From Dysidea avara (lineage: Eukaryota; Porifera; Demospongiae; Dictyoceratida; Dysideidae), in NCBI RefSeq assembly GCF_963678975.1, contig NC_089281.1:1545437-1609436 (forward strand): DNA of 64,000 nucleotides. Reading direction: 5' to 3'. How positions within the stretch are numbered: position 1 is the stretch's first letter; each line of letters begins with the position of its first letter. The position numbers were made by a program, and so were the translations under genes. The notes beneath the pieces were generated by a model, which worked only from the letters and a program-made list of their open reading frames with translations, made no database searches and had not been told where the DNA came from. This document shows, piece by piece, positions 55,346-64,000 of this stretch.

Positions 55346-55415
55346 TTCCCATTCCGGGAATCGAATCCAAGCCAACTGGGTGAGCCAGGAATCCTAACCA
55401 CTAGACCAAATGGGA
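55346..55415 (-). pseudogene. Degenerate tRNA-Glu, 2-bp deletion in the anticodon arm
   Basis: 70 nt; equivalent to the intact CTC gene at 30532 but with two bases lost in the anticodon arm and mismatches in the T-stem. The 5' half is unchanged. Confidence 0.85.
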
Positions 55416-55690
55416 CAACCATGATAGGAAGAGTAAATTTTTATGCTTTGTACACAAAAAATAAGAGAATAACAAATATAGACAGTTGGCCATGTGCTTA
55501 CCAGATTAGAACAGTACGTCTACAATACACCTTTGTCAAATGCTGAAGTAGTAGTGTGTACTAATTCTCTTAATAATGAGTACTACTGGGTTGTGGTACA
55601 ATTGTATGTGAAGTATTTCAGCTTGAGTGTATTCGTTCAATGTCCTTTGCAAAGACTTGTAACTCAGTGGTGTTCAAAAAGGAAAAGATG

Positions 55691-55762
55691 CTCCCATTCT
55701 GGAAATTGAACCCAGGCTGCCCGGGTGAAAGCCAGGAATCCTAACCACTAGACCAAATGGGA
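55691..55762 (-). tRNA. tRNA-Glu (TTC), diverged
   Basis: 72 nt equivalent to 32262. Anticodon loop CTTTCAC; wobble pairs in the anticodon and T stems; discriminator base G instead of A. Could be functional or early in decay. Confidence 0.65.
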
Positions 55763-56150
55763 CAACCATGATGGGAAGAGTAAATCTTAATAATTATTTT
55801 ATACAAATGCAAAAATGAAACCTGTTGATGATATGTACACATGCAGACACTACTGATTAGCCCCGGAGGCAAGACACGTACATAACTTTTAGCATACACC
55901 AATCTGAATTTATGCTTCTTGGAGTGTCACTGAAAATTGTCTAAAAAATCTATAAAGATTGACACACACACACACACACACACACACACTACCCTAATAG
56001 AGCAGTCAAAGTGCTTCAAAAAATGTGCTCCTAAAATAGTTTTAGAAATAAAGAAAAAATTAGTGGGATTAATTACCTCTCAATTTGTGAGTCTAAAGGC
56101 TCTTTACATCACGCTCTTTAACAAAACAAAAATGCAAATAAAAAATCTTG

Positions 56151-56222
56151 TTCCCATTCCGGGAATCGAACCCGGGCCGCCTGGGTGAGAGCCAGGAATC
56201 CTAACCACTAGACCAAATGGGA
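56151..56222 (-). tRNA. tRNA-Glu (CTC)
   Basis: 72 nt, complete cloverleaf, equivalent to 32929. Lies in copy B, downstream of SCFD1. Confidence 0.92.
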
Positions 56223-57224
56223 CAACCATGATAGGTAGAGTAAATTTTGATACTTTGTACACAAATTTAAAATATGGCCACCTGCTTAATCAAGTTGAAA
56301 ATTTTTGTCGTAATGTTACCAGATTAGAACAGTGTGTACACACCTCTCTACTGTGGGAGTTACAATACAGCACATTTTCAGTATAACAAAGAGTATTAGT
56401 ACACACTACTACTTCAGTATTTGACACAGGTGTATTGTAGACATTGAACAGAATATTGTACACAAATGAATGGCCAACTCAACCCCATGCATGCCAGTGT
56501 AGCTGTATGTACTCTACGAGAGTAAAAGTGACTGGTGCCTGAAAGATGTAATCTGAGAGTGATGTCAACTAGTCATTTCACAACCCACCTTTTAAGGTTT
56601 TTAAAAATAAAAATTAAGCTGTCTGAGTACAAACCTTGTACTACTGTTCACATGCTAATATTAATGTGGTGCATGTTTTCTCTAAACGTACAATGACCAC
56701 CAAAAACTATATACTGTTTAATATAATGGTTGACCTGAAAGCATTGGGGTGCTTAGTTACCATGGTGGTGGTGCTTACTGCTTAGCTACCATGGTGGTGC
56801 TTAGGTACAAAGTTGTGAATTGATACAATGACAGATGAAGAAATCTTGTCAGTTGCTTTTTATTTATTTATTTATTGAGCTACGAAAGAACCAGTTGCTG
56901 TAGATGTGGTACTGCACTGTCTGAAAACATTAATTTTGTGTAGTTAGAAATCTGTACTGGAATCAGTCAGTCAGCTGGTTGATTGTTCTGCTATTTATTC
57001 AGTAACAGAAATTTCACGTTTTGTTGCTGCAAAAAAAAAAAAAACCACATAGTTTCAGACTAAAAACCACATAGTTTCAGGCTATAGTATTCAAGTTGAT
57101 GTTTTGTGGTGGAAATTTTTAACCTTTGTGATCCCTACTTGTAAGCACTGATTGAGCGATAATGATTATTTAATTGGTAGTGACCTTTTCAGTTAGTACA
57201 ATAGTGTTACTGTTGGATTGTTGC

Positions 57225-57790
57225 ACTCCCACACCATACTACTACACTTACACTTGATGCATGCTTTACATTACTACCCATACCAATTAACACATAGGGT
57301 TTGTGCCACCACTGCTAGTTGGCTATTTTTGTGACAACTTAGAAAGATTTACAACCGTTAACACAACACACACCATTACTACTTCTATACTACAAAGATC
57401 ATAAGAGCAGAGTGGGGGCTAGCCAAATATATAATAAATTTAACAAAAAAAATTCAGAGCATCCAGCCCCAGGACACCCTTGGAAAAAACCTGGTGGCTT
57501 TTTTTTTTTTTCTAAACCACTCAGGAAAAAACCAAAAGCTGCTCACTTTGCTGTGTATGCATAAAATTCAATTGTCACACAACTGCCGGATGCCATCTAT
57601 CTGAGACCACAGCTAAAGAAAATTCAATGGGTGGGGGGGAAGGGATCCAACCTGTTCACACACGTGGCCTAGAGTGAATTAACACACACCACACAGCATT
57701 ATATATACCATGCATCACGTGACGCTACTACCATATTCACGTGGGAGCTTATTTTCTTGCTAATTCACTGCGTTCAAACGCTAGAAAATA
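57225..57790. other. Insertion of about 570 bp private to duplication copy B
   Basis: Copy A reads straight through the equivalent point (near 34042). No clear terminal repeats or coding sequence; it contains T12 and A-rich runs. Confidence 0.5.
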
Positions 57791-57925
57791 CATCAACTGT
57801 ATGTGAAATATTTTGGCTTGCGTCTATTCATACAATGTCTGCAAAGAGGTTTGACTCCGGTGTTCAAAAAAAAGGAAAAGATATTCCCATCACACTTGCT
57901 TTAAAATAAAATGCAAAAAAAACTG

Positions 57926-57997
57926 TTCCCATTCCGGGAATCGAACCCGGGCCACCTGGGTGAAAGCCAGGAATCCTAACCACTGGACCAAATGGGA
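57926..57997 (-). tRNA. tRNA-Glu (TTC)
   Basis: 72 nt, equivalent to 34182; complete stems. A-box reads TGGTCCAGTGG, one change from the cluster consensus. Confidence 0.9.
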
Positions 57998-58514
57998 CAA
58001 CCATGATGGGAAGAGTAAATCTCAATATTTTATACAAATACAAGATGGATGTAACTTGTTATGTGCACATGCAGACTCTACTGGTTATCCCAGAAGAGTA
58101 GGATATGTACATATATGTGTACTAGCTACATCAGAAAACATAACATGTGAGCCCAATCTGAAATTATCAGAGTGCTGCCAGAGGAGGGCGGAAGCGCTTC
58201 AGGTGCTACTTGACAATACCACCTTAATTGTATAGTTTAATCACATGATCCTCAATAGTCCCAATACAAAACTAGCTAATGGTGGTGATCACTGATGATC
58301 ACCAGATATTTTGGTTGTGCTTCGTGTAAGGATTAAAATGGTGCAGTTTGTTTTGTAAAAGTGCTCAGTTTTCTGGCAAAACTGATGGAACAATATTTCA
58401 CATATAGCAATACTAGCGCTAGCAAGGTATTTATATTCTAAACCAAGCTATGATGCCACAGCCTAAAGGCCCTTTACATCACACTCGCTAAAAAGTAAAA
58501 TGCAAAAAATATAG

Positions 58515-58587
58515 TTCCCATTCCAGGGATCGAGCCCAGGGCTGCCTGGGTGAAAGCCAGGAATCCTCACCACTAGACCAAATGGGA
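58515..58587 (-). pseudogene. Degenerate tRNA-Glu (TTC), 1-bp insertion
   Basis: 73 nt with an extra base in the variable/T region, a weak T-stem and a D-arm substitution. It has no counterpart in copy A, so it was either gained in B or lost in A. Confidence 0.75.
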
Positions 58588-58644
58588 CAACCATAATGGG
58601 AGGAGTAAATATCAACATTTTCTATCCTACCGAAGCCTTACATC

Positions 58645-59029
58645 TAGTGATGTGCGATAATAAGTTTGCAACTATATCGATTAATCAGGATAATTGCATC
58701 ACGATATGATAGTTATCATGATAGTAAATCCAAATGATAAGATGCATAATGTAGCACTAACTTTACTATTTTCTATAAATACAAGTAAAGGCACATCCTG
58801 TATACCCGAATGCATATATCTCATGCCAAAATACAGCAAAGTTCAATCTCAGAAAACAATTAGCATACATAATTGAATAAACAAATGAATGTTTAAATTG
58901 TTCAAGTAATTCCGGCAAGGTAAGAATGTCTAATATTGGTGCTCATGATAATCACAAGCTATTATCATATCACCATAGTGAACCACTGTGATACGACTAT
59001 CACACTATCCATATTATTGCACATCACTA
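58645..59029. mobile_element. hAT-like MITE, 385 bp, present only in duplication copy B
   Basis: Inverted ends TAGTGATGTGCGATAATA / TATTATTGCACATCACTA, flanked by CTTACATC and TTTACATC (7 of 8 match). Absent from copy A, so it inserted after the duplication or was lost from A. Confidence 0.8.
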
Positions 59030-59916
59030 TTTACATCAAAGTAAAAAGAAGTTTAAACCCTAGTAGGTGAGAATCCTTTACAATAGTATAAAAGACAAAT
59101 GTGATTTACACATTCAGTTCTTTAATTGAGTCAGAGGCATTGAAACCATACATCACTTTAGTCTCATTGCCACACTGTTTATGAAAGTCAAGTGCTTCAG
59201 TTTGATGTGTGGGATAGAAGCTAGTTAAACCACATTGAGGCTATTGTATGACATCATCCAGGTGATGGCATAATACAAGTGTGTATAAAACTCACCATAC
59301 ATACAAAGTACATTAAATGGATCATAGAAATAAAAAAAGTAATGAAACAAGGAAGGTTACCTACAACTTGCAGATATACTAGTGGACATGTACTCCCTAA
59401 TTTAGTCATTCAAACTTAAAATTCCGTTTTCTTGTTTACATTGTGACATAACTATGACTGGTGAATCCACACATACCACATCAAAAGAAAGAAGGACACC
59501 AGACACATCATAAATTAATTTGCATCTGAACGTACACCCCAACTATCAATTACTGAGAAGTGAAGGGCTTTCTTCACTTAAAATTTTGTGGTTTTTGTTT
59601 GGAAATGTTTTGGGTTGCACCAAAGACACATTTGGGCTTGATTTTATGCCTAATCAATTGATACTGCCAAGGTATTATGAGGGTATTGCAGGACTGGTTT
59701 ATGGTCAATATATATTTTTGTTGCTGGAAAATACTCCATGATCCCTGCTATACATACTACCATCCCATATGATTTTGTAGGCATCACTAAAATCACACTC
59801 TTTAAAAGAGAACCAAAATATGGCCTCAATTACCTTTTTACTGTGATGAGGTCATGAAGTACACCTTAGCTACAGTGTATTTGGGACATGGTCACTATAA
59901 TGAGTAGTCTTGCATG

Positions 59917-60250
59917 GCCAGACTGCTCTCTCACCTCCCCTTTTTCATTGTGATGTTGTTGGTCGGTGAGATAGGGTCTGGTGAATTAGCATTGACTATG
60001 TTGTGTTCGTAGGTGAACAGTTGCCATAGTTTCTTGCTGGTCTTGCCAGGAAAATGCTACATAGCTGTACATAGCAACAGTATCAGTCCTGTTCGAACTT
60101 TTGCGGTAAAATTTATCCAACGTACAGCTAGCCAATGAAATCAAATCCACTGAATTTTGGTGGAAATTCACAACATAGTCAACACTAATTCACCAGACCC
60201 TATCTTGATGTCACAAAGAAAAAGAGGAGGCGAGATAGCGGTCTGGCGGT
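59917..60250. mobile_element. TIR element (GAGATAGNNGTCTGGCCAC ends), copy 3
   Basis: Duplicate of 35307-35650 carried by copy B, with a short deletion in the right arm. Confidence 0.7.
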
Positions 60251-60501
60251 GGTCTTATTAATGAGGTCATGAAACGCACCTTAGCTGTGTTTGGGACCTA
60301 TGTACTTGACATGGTCACTATAATGAGGTGTTCTTATTCCCTATGTTGAGGTGATTTCGTTAAAAAGATTTCTGCAATTGCTAGAAAACTGAGGTGTTTT
60401 GTGTCTTAATATGAAAGTGTTCTCTATTACAAATACATAACTACGATACGTACACTGTCTGTAGTTATATGTGTACTATCTACCATTCTTGTCATTTGCA
60501 G

Positions 60502-60589
60502 GTTTTTGATCAGTATGTTCACTTTATTTCACTGGAGGAAGATTTGTTTATCGTCAGGAATCAAGATAGGGAAGCCATCTCATATTATG
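60502..60589 (+). pseudogene. Duplicate of SCFD1 exon 6 outside the gene
   Basis: An 88-nt copy of exon 6 (original 35976-36063) sits about 5.8 kb beyond the SCFD1 poly(A) signal. The reading frame, 3' splice site (TTTGCAG) and 5' splice site (GTACAG) are intact. I see two base differences from the original: one silent, one changing ACC to GCC (Thr to Ala). No neighbouring SCFD1 exons are seen, so it is an orphan exon carried by the segmental duplication. It is antisense to the kelch gene's presumed span. A 2.08-kb nested transposon cluster begins 9 nt after the donor. Confidence 0.85.
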
Positions 60590-60598
60590 GTACAGTGT

Positions 60599-62676
60599 GC
60601 AATGGCGGATCCAGGATAGTCTCGTCCTCGCATACCCATTCTCCGGGGGTGGCGCTTATCGATTATAAGCGCCCCCTCCAAAAGAGTCTGGTGAAATGCC
60701 CATACCATTTTTGTCCGAGAAATCGCCAACTCTGGCGAGTGATAATTGGTGTTTAATACTTACACCTGATTTTACAAAAGGTGATGATTAAACAGTATTT
60801 AGGCCACTCCAAATAAATTCTCTGTTTCCCGTCCACCGCCCGCATCTGGTTACTGTCAGCTCTAAAACTTCCATTATTCCGTATTCTTCCATTATTTTCC
60901 GGTTATTCTTGCATACTGACAGGCTCGATAAAGGCCATCTCCAAACGGTGTCAGCTCACGTGTCAGCAGTGCTACCAAGTTGGCACACGCTTCACATTTG
61001 TGTTATTTTTGCAACTTTAAAAGGCTTAAGTATGCTTTTATGCAGCTTTTTATGGTTGTGCCAGGTAAATAATGGTATATAATATCTATGATAATGGCTT
61101 GAAAAGCTGCCTATCTTATAATGAAATAATGGAAATGGACCGCCCGCCCGCATGTAAATATGCCTGAGTCCAGGACGGGAAACAGAGAATTTATTTGGAG
61201 TGGCCTTATCATTTTATGGCTGCGCAGTACAGTCTTTAGGCCACTACAATGAGATAACTTGTTTCTCATCAACCTCCCGCACCAAAATTTTCTTTTGCCC
61301 ATGTGCACTCATTATTGCACGAGACTGCAGCATGGCTTTTTGAGTGTTGTGGTAGTGCAGTGGCGGATCCAGGATGGGGCATTTGGGGCAAATCCCCCCC
61401 CCCCCCCCCCCTTCAAGAAATTGCATACAAGATCGAGATACTCTAATAGAGCAGTCAATTACTCTAATAAAGCAGTCACAATGTTCATGAGGCAGTGTAG
61501 CTTACCTATGAAGCTATAAATAGGATTTTATTTTACATAACAGACGTGATATAGTTGGTAAGGATAACTAGCTATTATTGTCGTGACCTTTTTTTTTTTT
61601 TTTTTTTTTTTTGGTCTTCAACTGTTTTTCAGAAAGGTGCCCCCCCCCCCTCTTTCGAAACTCTGGATCCGCTCCTGTAGTGGGTTTATCACGTAGAAAA
61701 GCCCCTCCCCCTAATAAGACTGACCAGTCTACACGTGCTAACACCGCTGCTGCTGCTGCTGCTGTACCGGGGTATGGTACATGACCCCCAGACTGGTGGA
61801 ACTCTTGTAAAGAACTTGAAAGCTTTGTTACTGAAGGTGAAGTTTATGTGTACTCGGAGTTTTACCCCCAGTGTGCACCAGTGCTTGGTGTATACCCTGC
61901 CAATAACTTAAAATAAAGGATTGTTATACTGGTTTTGTACAAATATGCTATGGCTTGTGCAATAATGAGATAACCCGCCCCCCCGCATGTGTTACTCTAT
62001 GGGAAGTTGATGAGAAACAAGTTATCTCATTGTAGTGGCCTTACTAAAGCAAAGCTTACCTCAAATCGTCACCTCTTGTGTAGTTATTAAACACCAATTA
62101 TCACTCGCTAGAGTTGGTGATTTCTCGGACAAAAATGGTATGGGCATTTCACCAGACCCTTTCGGAGGGGGCGCTTATAATCTCTAATCGATAAGCGCCA
62201 CCCCGGTGAATGGGTTTGCAAGGACGAGACTAGATCCAGGATGGTGGCATTTGGGGCAAATGCCCCCTCCTCACCTTATGGAGGAGCCAGCCATGATTCT
62301 GATTAACTGAACATAGCTCCTAAACTTTATCAGGCCAAGATCAGTTTATCAACTCATGAAAATATGCACACTTTACTAGCATTTATTACAAATTCACCTG
62401 AAACCAAAGTCAAACTAACTGTAAAAATGGTCACCCAGCACCTTCGTGCGTGCTAAGCGCCTCTAAAATAATTATCGTGTTGCTGTTGAGACATTCAGAG
62501 CTTTTAAAACAGCTTTTAAGACTTCACAGCCATCTGAAAAGGCCAAAATGGTAAAAATAAACAGTAAGAGGTGATTATTTGCTGCTTTAAAAATGCAGAG
62601 AATCTGGCTCTCCCCAACCACCTACAACTTACCCTGTTTGTGCCCCTCCCCTTGCCAGCTCCTGGATCCGCCCCTG
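60599..62676. mobile_element. Nested TIR-element cluster inserted in duplication copy B
   Basis: Absent from copy A, so its limits are clear. The outer element has GGCGGATCCAGGA / TCCTGGATCCGCC ends and roughly 150-bp inner inverted arms (60617-60765 and 62092-62234). Inside are 60800-61206 (TAGGCCACTCCAAATAAATT ends) and 61236-62044 (TAGGCCACTACAATGAGATA ends). The latter contains 61357-61680, again with GGATCC-type ends, and homopolymer C and T runs. No transposase is visible. Confidence 0.85.
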
Positions 62677-62691
62677 TAGTATGTGTGTGTG

Positions 62692-62756
<65 letters not shown>

Positions 62757-62789
62757 GTGTGTGTGTGCGTGCATGTGTGTGTGTGGTGT

Positions 62790-63110
62790 TGTATGTGAGG
62801 CAGCATAGCCAAGTAGGGTACCAACTAGTGTTCTAGGTTAGATGCTCCATGATTCCCAGTTGTTGTTGTTGCTTCCTTGAGCAAGAAACTTTATTCACAT
62901 TGCTCCAGTGCTGTATAATGGGAACCTGGTGGCAGGTGCCCACCCAGCTGTAACATCAATGGGTACATTCACTACATTGTGTTAACTGGGGAAACAAATG
63001 CCAACTGGGCCATGTCTTGCTTGGCGGTGTTGGCTGTCGAGGTCACCGTGGAATGCCAAGTTCTGCAGCCTCTATATACGTAAGACTTGGAAAGCAAATA
63101 CTTACTGTGC
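62790..63110 (+). mobile_element. tRNA-derived SINE after (TG)n, copy B
   Basis: Equivalent of 36145-36470 in duplication copy B; small deletions in the head. Confidence 0.7.
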
Positions 63111-64000
63111 TGTTATTCTGCACTCTCAACCAATTTTCCTCTTTGTGTTCATAGTTTCTCATCTGGCATTAGGATTTTTTTTTGTTCTGAAATTTTACTT
63201 TTAAAATTCTAGAAAATTATTAATTCTTCTCATGGTAATGTAAGCACTTTTTATAATTTCGTGACTATGTACATACACACCTGTAAGGAAAGTGTCAATA
63301 CAGAATCTGATAAGTTTTCTTGCACAATCTCTAGGATAGGGTATAGGCAGAGTACAGAGGACAGGTATTCATCAGAACCCCAAAGGGCACATGCCACAGG
63401 TGAGTTTATTGACACATAAAATTTTAGTTGTAAAATGCATTTTAAGCATCTAGTTTTTCAGCTGTGGTCAGGCAGGCAAGCAGGCCGACCAAATATTGGG
63501 GTTTGGTATGTTTTAAAAAGAAATTCATTATTATGACTTGCGAAGGCTTTCATAGTTTCAGAGCAGTTATTTTTACATAGCAAATGGACTTGAATTATGT
63601 CATTATATATTACCTCATTGTTGTTATGAGATTAACCAATACCATCTACTGTTATTATTAGACAATTGTTACTAACTTTAGCAGCAAAATACGATTGATC
63701 ATAACATGCCTTTTGTGGCTATTTAATACATTCAAATGTCTTTTATGTACAAGTTGAAATTGTTGTTTATGTGTGTCTAGAGAACTGGGAGGGGATAGGT
63801 AAGTCATCTTCAGGTCTTTTCTGTCTTGATATCATCTTAAGATCCATCTCTCTGCATCTGCAATAGTTTATAGAGCAACAGTAATAATGGCTACAATTGT
63901 TAAGTGCTATAGCCACTTGAGGATACCTACATAACCCAGACACTAATATTCATTATGATAGAACAATATCCATTATGGTAGAACAAGTCATATCATGATT

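Larger units (their letters stand above)
55281..64000 (+). repeat. Segmental duplication, copy B (runs off the right edge)
   Basis: Second copy of the intron 5/exon 6/intron 6 block, starting about 0.6 kb after the SCFD1 poly(A) signal and still matching copy A at the last base. Private features are an insertion of about 570 bp (57225-57790), a hAT-like MITE (58645-59029), an extra degenerate tRNA (58515) and a nested transposon cluster (60599-62676). It lacks the 37046 tRNA segment. Private insertions in both copies argue against a simple assembly repeat of one allele. Confidence 0.88.

Noticed and set aside
55096-55422. 108-codon minus-strand frame
   Set aside because: Crosses a degenerate tRNA-Glu; its start (VPFGLVVRIPG) is the translated tRNA seen at other tRNA loci too.

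Overview
The window is eukaryotic (animal) nuclear DNA, AT-rich, with long introns packed with mobile-element debris. Two conserved animal genes sit head to head. The gene content, several repeat types and fragments of a transposon-borne HIRAN-like domain fit an early-branching invertebrate, and I favour a sponge. The sequence alone does not prove the species.

Left half (about 1-24,805, minus strand): the 5' two-thirds of RALGAPB, the beta subunit of the Ral GTPase-activating complex. I could place 14 coding exons, all phase-compatible, giving about 1,066 residues. The C-terminal part with the RapGAP-like domain lies off the left edge. Right half (25,157-54,658, plus strand): a complete SCFD1/SLY1 gene, the Sec1/Munc18-family regulator of ER-Golgi fusion. 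It has 25 coding exons that join in frame to 648 residues. A 351-bp divergent promoter separates the two start codons. Just beyond SCFD1, converging on it from the minus strand, are the last exons of a kelch-repeat gene (54,760-55,011).

Introns and the right flank hold most of the unusual material. A 7.2-kb block (30,466-37,700) covering parts of SCFD1 introns 5 and 6, exon 6 and six tRNA-Glu-type loci is repeated downstream of SCFD1 (55,281 to the window end). The second copy includes an extra intact-looking exon 6 and five more tRNA-Glu-type loci. The copies differ by substitutions, private transposon insertions and tRNA decay, so this looks like a real segmental duplication. The last SCFD1 intron is almost entirely a 1.77-kb, 13-bp minisatellite. 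Other contents are hAT elements with perfect 8-bp target duplications, piggyBac-like, pogo-like and Harbinger-like MITEs, a 701-bp foldback, tRNA-derived SINEs flanked by (TG)n tracts, hairpin cassettes with a shared core but locus-specific arms, and a dispersed short palindromic motif (core CTCTAATAGAG).

The two main genes work in separate processes: RALGAPB restrains RalA/RalB in signalling and exocytosis, SCFD1 drives ER-Golgi SNARE assembly. They may share promoter control. No operons, CRISPR arrays, rRNA genes or prokaryotic features were seen. Exon boundaries were set by eye from splice signals, reading phase and remembered family similarity, and have not been checked against transcripts.
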